Below are positions 26,978 through 30,944 of a stretch of 30,944 nt of DNA, in pieces. A program made the position numbers and the translations under genes. This DNA comes from Plantago elongata (lineage: Eukaryota > Streptophyta > Magnoliopsida > Lamiales > Plantaginaceae), in contig JAYMSP010001552.1 of NCBI GenBank assembly GCA_036897095.1, positions 1 to 30,944 on the forward strand, read 5' to 3'. The notes beneath the pieces were generated by a model. That model did no database searches. It worked only from the letters and a program-made list of their open reading frames with translations, and was not told the DNA's origin. Positions within the stretch are counted from its first letter, which is position 1. Every line of letters starts with the position of its first letter.

Positions 26978-29396
26978 GATACGTTCACCAAGATCGTGTA
27001 AAATTAAAACTTTAATCCAAAACGATTTGATGTTGAAATAAAGTTTTGATATTAGGGAAGACCCTCCACACTCATTGATAAAGTGCCATTAGGAGCTACT
27101 TAAATTGGCACTACGTACATAAAAACATGCCAGCCATCAGATTATTATAGGTGTTTCTGCAATTGTTAATTTGTTCGTATAATAGTTTTAATGTCATTAG
27201 GGACAAAGTGATGTTTATTTAGTGGTGGATTTTGTATGTTGTAGTTGAGCTTAACTGCTTAAGTGGTTTATATTGTATTAAAAGATACGTTAAATTAAAA
27301 CTGAAATGAAGTGTTTCAACGGTATATAGGTAGAGGTAAATCAGCACTCGTGTGCAAACCGAACCGTTAGGATGAAGAAATGTAGAATTTGCATGTGATA
27401 TGAAATCTGCCGCCCATATATATTTTGGAGGACCTTATTTTATGATATTTAGCATTTGACTAATCGTTTGTATTCTGAATGTCTACATAGACTTTAACAT
27501 CCATTTTTCAACTTGCAGCACTCCACCATAGTTCTTTTATAAGTATCGGAGAGAAAATAAAACTCGTGAACTTTTAAGTACTGGATATTTCAATTTGTCA
27601 CTTAATTATAATTGCTTTTTTAGTTTTCTCATAAGACTGTGTGTCAGGAGAAGGTAGAAGTAATATTCAAATTTGCTCAATTGCGTATTTTTACGTTTCA
27701 GTGAGAATTTAGGTGTAAGAAGACGTTCAACAGACACACATTACAATTATCTAAGAGTGGATACGATTTTGGCTAGTGGTTGTCGGCAAGGGACCAAGCA
27801 AATTGCACCTAGTGATCAACAAAACTCTAAGCACTGAATTCAACATACATATATGGTCTCGTAGGTACCTCAATTCATTTTATTACATTATTAATCAACA
27901 TCATTACTTCATCTAATCGATATATCGGAGATCTCGTGCCTTTCAACTTTCATGTGCATATCAAACTACGTGTCATCTACAAGACCTTAAATTTGTCTCA
28001 TAATAAAAACTTCACAACAGAGCATTTTGCCATAGTTATATCTTGGTTAATTTCATTACAAGTCATTTAAAACAGATAGTCGGACCACTAACTGGTATAC
28101 TTTTCTGGCCTCAATGTAACGTGACACTCCCAAAAATATGGGTCTAGTTTTACAACGATGAAAATTGAAAAATAAATCGAACTGATAAACTAGTGAGCCG
28201 ACCCAAGCTTCTATATGAAATTTTTCAAAGCACTAGATGCACTGTAATTAAATCGTGAGTGCAGAGTTAACAGAGAATTATAAGGATTCGAGTAGTACTA
28301 TATGCTTAGGAAGTTGTAAATATCAGTTATATTATGTTTCGGTAGAGTAGCAACTTTCCCCCCCCTTTTTTTTTTTTCCTTTTTTTCCTATTTTAGAATC
28401 TAGAATATTAATTCACTTAAACTAGTACTAACCCATAGCGATCAAGAAAGAAGAGAGAAGATCCATGAGAGTTTCCCCGCCTAGAGAGTGTATGCATGAT
28501 CCCACTTCTCGGCCCGTCGTTGAGATCAAGAATGTACATAGATTATCGAAGACAGTTTCCCCGGCTAGATACATAGCAAACTGATATATGTATACTCAAA
28601 TATAAATACATAGCAAGTTTTGAAGAGTGCATCTCAATAATAGGAAGTGTACATGATGCTTTGCTACCAAATTCCATGAAATCTATATAGAATTTCCCTT
28701 GGCACTTACCTCTATTTGATCAGATTGAGGGCGTCCATATATCAAAATTCATGCATAAATTTCTAAATTCAAGTTAAAGAAAGGGTATGTAATCTGTCAT
28801 ATCAATTAGAAAAGCAGCATGTGTATCAATTTTTAAAACTTTCTTCATTCACAAACCAAACATACCACTTGTGTGACTCTTCAAGGCTTAGGTGCATAGA
28901 ATAGAACTGCTTCAGTCAAACAATTCATCCCCTTAACCATTATTGATCAAATAAGCAACCCAATCACATTTAAAACAACAGAGTCTAAATGACACCTAAT
29001 AGAGATCAATTTATACTAACAAATAATGGAATAACCCACCTTAGTGGCAACATCTTCAACTTCATGGATCAAAAGCTTACTTACATTAGTGATATGTTAC
29101 ACAAATAAACACGATACACATGTTACTACGTTACTTCTTTCATTTTTTAAATTTATAAAAGATCATATTTTAGTATTTACAGTCAACTAAACCAATGTTC
29201 CATCCTAGCCCATACTCTAAATCATGAAGTAGTAATGTCACAAATTTTCTATCGACATTATACAATAATGTATCCACGAATCACAACGTACCATACAAAA
29301 TAAGAAATTCTCAAATCCCTAGCTAGCATAAATACAATATTTAAGTAGCTGGTTCTCCGCCAGATGAGTAAAGAGCTCAATCTCTAGATCGATGGC
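26978..29396. other. AT-rich intergenic DNA, no gene supported
   Basis: No coding region, RNA gene or complete element seen. Near 28361 there is a C7-T11 homopolymer stretch, and the phrase gtttccccgcctaga (about 28469) recurs as gtttccccggctaga (about 28554). On the minus strand a possible mini-exon (36 nt, about 29075-29040, followed by gtgggt) was noted but has no partners I could join to it. Confidence 0.45.
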
Positions 29397-29640
29397 ATGA
29401 AGAAGGTAGCCGGATCTTGGAATCTGGACAATGAATATGTAATATTGGAAAAGGAAAAGATACCTTTAATGAATGGGAAATGGAAGATAGAGCGAGATAT
29501 TCGTTGCTTGTGTGGCTCTGAGGCTCGAAAATTCCGTCGAAGGATAGAATCGAGTGTATTGAAAAATGTTGTTGGTGTGAAATAGAAACTAAAAAAAGAT
29601 AGGACAGAGATGCAAGAAAACCGAATGCGCACACGCTTCT
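29397..29640. other. GC-richer block with overlapping ORFs, coding status undecided
   Basis: Less AT-rich than both flanks. Plus strand: a 62-codon ATG frame (MKKVAGSWNLDNEYVILEKE..., Lys/Arg/Glu-rich). Minus strand: two frames of 82-85 codons, T/C-rich like a 5' leader, with a splice-donor-like aaag-gtatc at 29464/29463. No family is recognised on either strand. It could be a first exon of a minus-strand transcript or a small plus-strand gene. Confidence 0.3.
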
Positions 29641-29708
29641 ACATACGTCAAGTTTGGTTATAGGTTATATACTACTTTTAATAAGTAAAATAAATATAAG
29701 GGTGAGGG

Positions 29709-29865
29709 GGTGTTTGGCAACAAATTTGAATACCCCCATTTGGATCGATGAACAGTGATTTGGCCTAAAATACACTTAAAATACCCCACTCAAATGTCCA
29801 TCCAAACACAATTTTCACTAAAATCCATTCAAATGCCCACTCAAATGTCCATCCAAACAGCCACT
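29709..29865. mobile_element. Small MITE-like element with TGTTTGG ends
   Basis: The left end gggtgtttggcaac and the reverse complement of the right end (gtggctgtttggatgg) are similar, and such TGTTTGG ends are common in plant hAT-type MITEs. Inside, an identical 22-bp direct repeat (cactcaaatgtccatccaaa plus ca) lies at 29787-29808 and 29838-29859. Target duplications could not be defined. Confidence 0.55.
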
Positions 29866-30180
29866 AATATCCTTATTAGATGATCTAATTACACTTTAGT
29901 CCCTATTAGTTCAACAATAACATATAGGTCTATTTTTCATATAGGTCCTTATTTTGTCAATTTGAAAAGGTATTCCTTATTCCTTTCTAATTCAACGTAA
30001 TTCCTTATTTTTCATTTTTCTTGAGTGCCTTATTTATTGGTTAACACCATGAATTAAAAATTATAAGGGCCTTTATAATTCTCCCAATATAATTATAATT
30101 TTAATAATATAAGTAGTTAACTTAATTGCACAATCAGAATTAATTTTCAGACCAATTAAAGTTTGATTGAAATTTAAAAA
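29866..30180. other. AT-rich spacer
   Basis: No gene or repeat recognised. Confidence 0.5.
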
Positions 30181-30194
30181 AATAAAAAATGGGA

Positions 30195-30420
30195 GAAGGA
30201 CAATAGAGCTCCACCGGAGATGGCTGGAGCTTTGTAACCAACTCTGATAGGTCAGTGTACAACTCCATTCAGAGTTGTTTCAACATCTCCAATGAAGAAT
30301 TGAAGTTATTCCTATCATCTCCATCTAGAGCATCTCCGGTTGGAACTGTAAATTGTAACTCCAATCGGAGCTGAAACAACTCTGATGGAGAAACTCCACA
30401 TTGGAGCAACTCCGGTCACC
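30195..30420. repeat. MITE-like block with 'agagcatctccggttgg' wording and inverted repeats
   Basis: cagagttgtttca (30270-30282) is the exact reverse complement of 30372-30384. ctccaccggagatgg near the left edge and ctccggtcacc at the right edge are mirror-like, and tagagcatctccggttgg resembles the GAGCATCTCCAA phrase of common plant MITEs. Richer in GC than both flanks. No coding sequence. Confidence 0.55.
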
Positions 30421-30944
30421 AAATTGTGCAAACAAGAGTTCATTGGCTACTTCTCAATTATTACCTTTTATTTTTTGGAATTTCTAACACAATTTTCTTT
30501 TTATTTATTAGTTTGTTCGATAAGGTTATGCTTTATGAAAATTATAAATATATGTATTTTTTTGTTTATATCTTCTATGTTATATTGCCACTAGGTCAAA
30601 TTACAATTTCTACTACTAATTTGATATTCTTTGATGTATTTGGAATATCGTTAATAAAAATGTTGCAACATTTTAGTTTTTTTTTTTTTTTGTTTCAATT
30701 GAATTTCTTAAGCACTATTTCAGGGCTTCACATTGGACAAATATCAATCTGAAAATTTAAATTTAAACAAAATTGATGTATAGAGTTTAGTTAGGCCACA
30801 TCAAATAGAGTTAGACATGTAGCATAGTAATTAAATTTATAATTTATTTATAAAATTTACATGCTCGCGCTTATAACGGTGTATCATTTATAGTATTTAA
30901 TAAATGCTCATTTTATAAAATTTTATTATTTTATTTATTAAATT
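30421..30944. other. AT-rich DNA at the window end
   Basis: T-rich plus strand with open frames of 69 and 108 codons made mostly of Phe, Leu and Ile; composition alone explains them. No gene or repeat is supported. Confidence 0.5.

Noticed and set aside
28690..29075. Minus-strand mini-exons with gtaagtgc and gtgggt donors
   Set aside because: Single plausible splice sites only; no acceptor for one of them and no frame linking them to each other or to the block at 29.4-29.6 kb.
30385..30752. Two plus-strand Phe/Leu-rich frames resembling membrane proteins
   Set aside because: They reflect T-rich composition; no Kozak-like context, splice sites or homology.

Overview
The window is plant nuclear DNA. 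It is AT-rich, its genes are split by GT-AG introns, it encodes a plant-only Dof transcription factor and a plant-type glycolipid transfer protein, and the rest is mostly degraded transposons of families common in eudicots. The hexamer-rich GGGTCG element and the two copies of a 'gaactgaactgaac' repeat remind me of Caryophyllales (Amaranthaceae) genomes, but that is an impression, not proof.

Layout. At 655-1215 (+) lie the last three exons of an unrecognised conserved-looking plant protein. At 2726-2938 (+) is an isolated first exon of a plant protein phosphatase 2C (PP2C) whose start codon is GTG and whose later exons are absent: a gene relic. At 6075-10641 (-) is a complete six-exon GLTP-domain gene (233 aa, GLTP3-like) with all lipid-headgroup residues; its second intron is about 3 kb and carries a hAT-like element (7755-9508) built of GGGTCG-type words. 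From 12.6 to 24.7 kb there is a dense graveyard of mobile elements: a PIF/Harbinger transposase relic (13.1-13.45 kb), the C-terminal end of a Helitron helicase (14.46-14.82 kb), diverged repeats (16.4-17.7 kb), a hAT-like GGCC-rich element (18081-18968), a tRNA-derived SINE-like head (19.7 kb), a pogo/Lemi1-like element with Emigrant-type ends and a transposase remnant (20290-20967), a Mutator-like element with 176-bp inverted ends that contains a Helitron 3' end and exon-like sequence (21015-23288), and a second Mutator-like element with about 300-bp inverted ends around a GC-richer gene-like core (23676-24628). At 25262-26056 (-) is an intact intronless Dof zinc-finger gene. Beyond it are a strong hairpin, a Copia-type primer binding site, small MITE-like pieces and featureless AT-rich DNA.

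The two intact genes (lipid transfer/sphingolipid homeostasis and a DNA-binding regulator) have no evident functional link. The most interesting material is the nested transposon block. Two adjacent Mutator-like elements each seem to hold fragments resembling host exons (Pack-MULE-like), and one of them appears to contain a Helitron. I see no CRISPR array, rRNA gene, intact tRNA gene or virus. I do not find a convincing wholly new system; the candidates worth checking are listed as findings.
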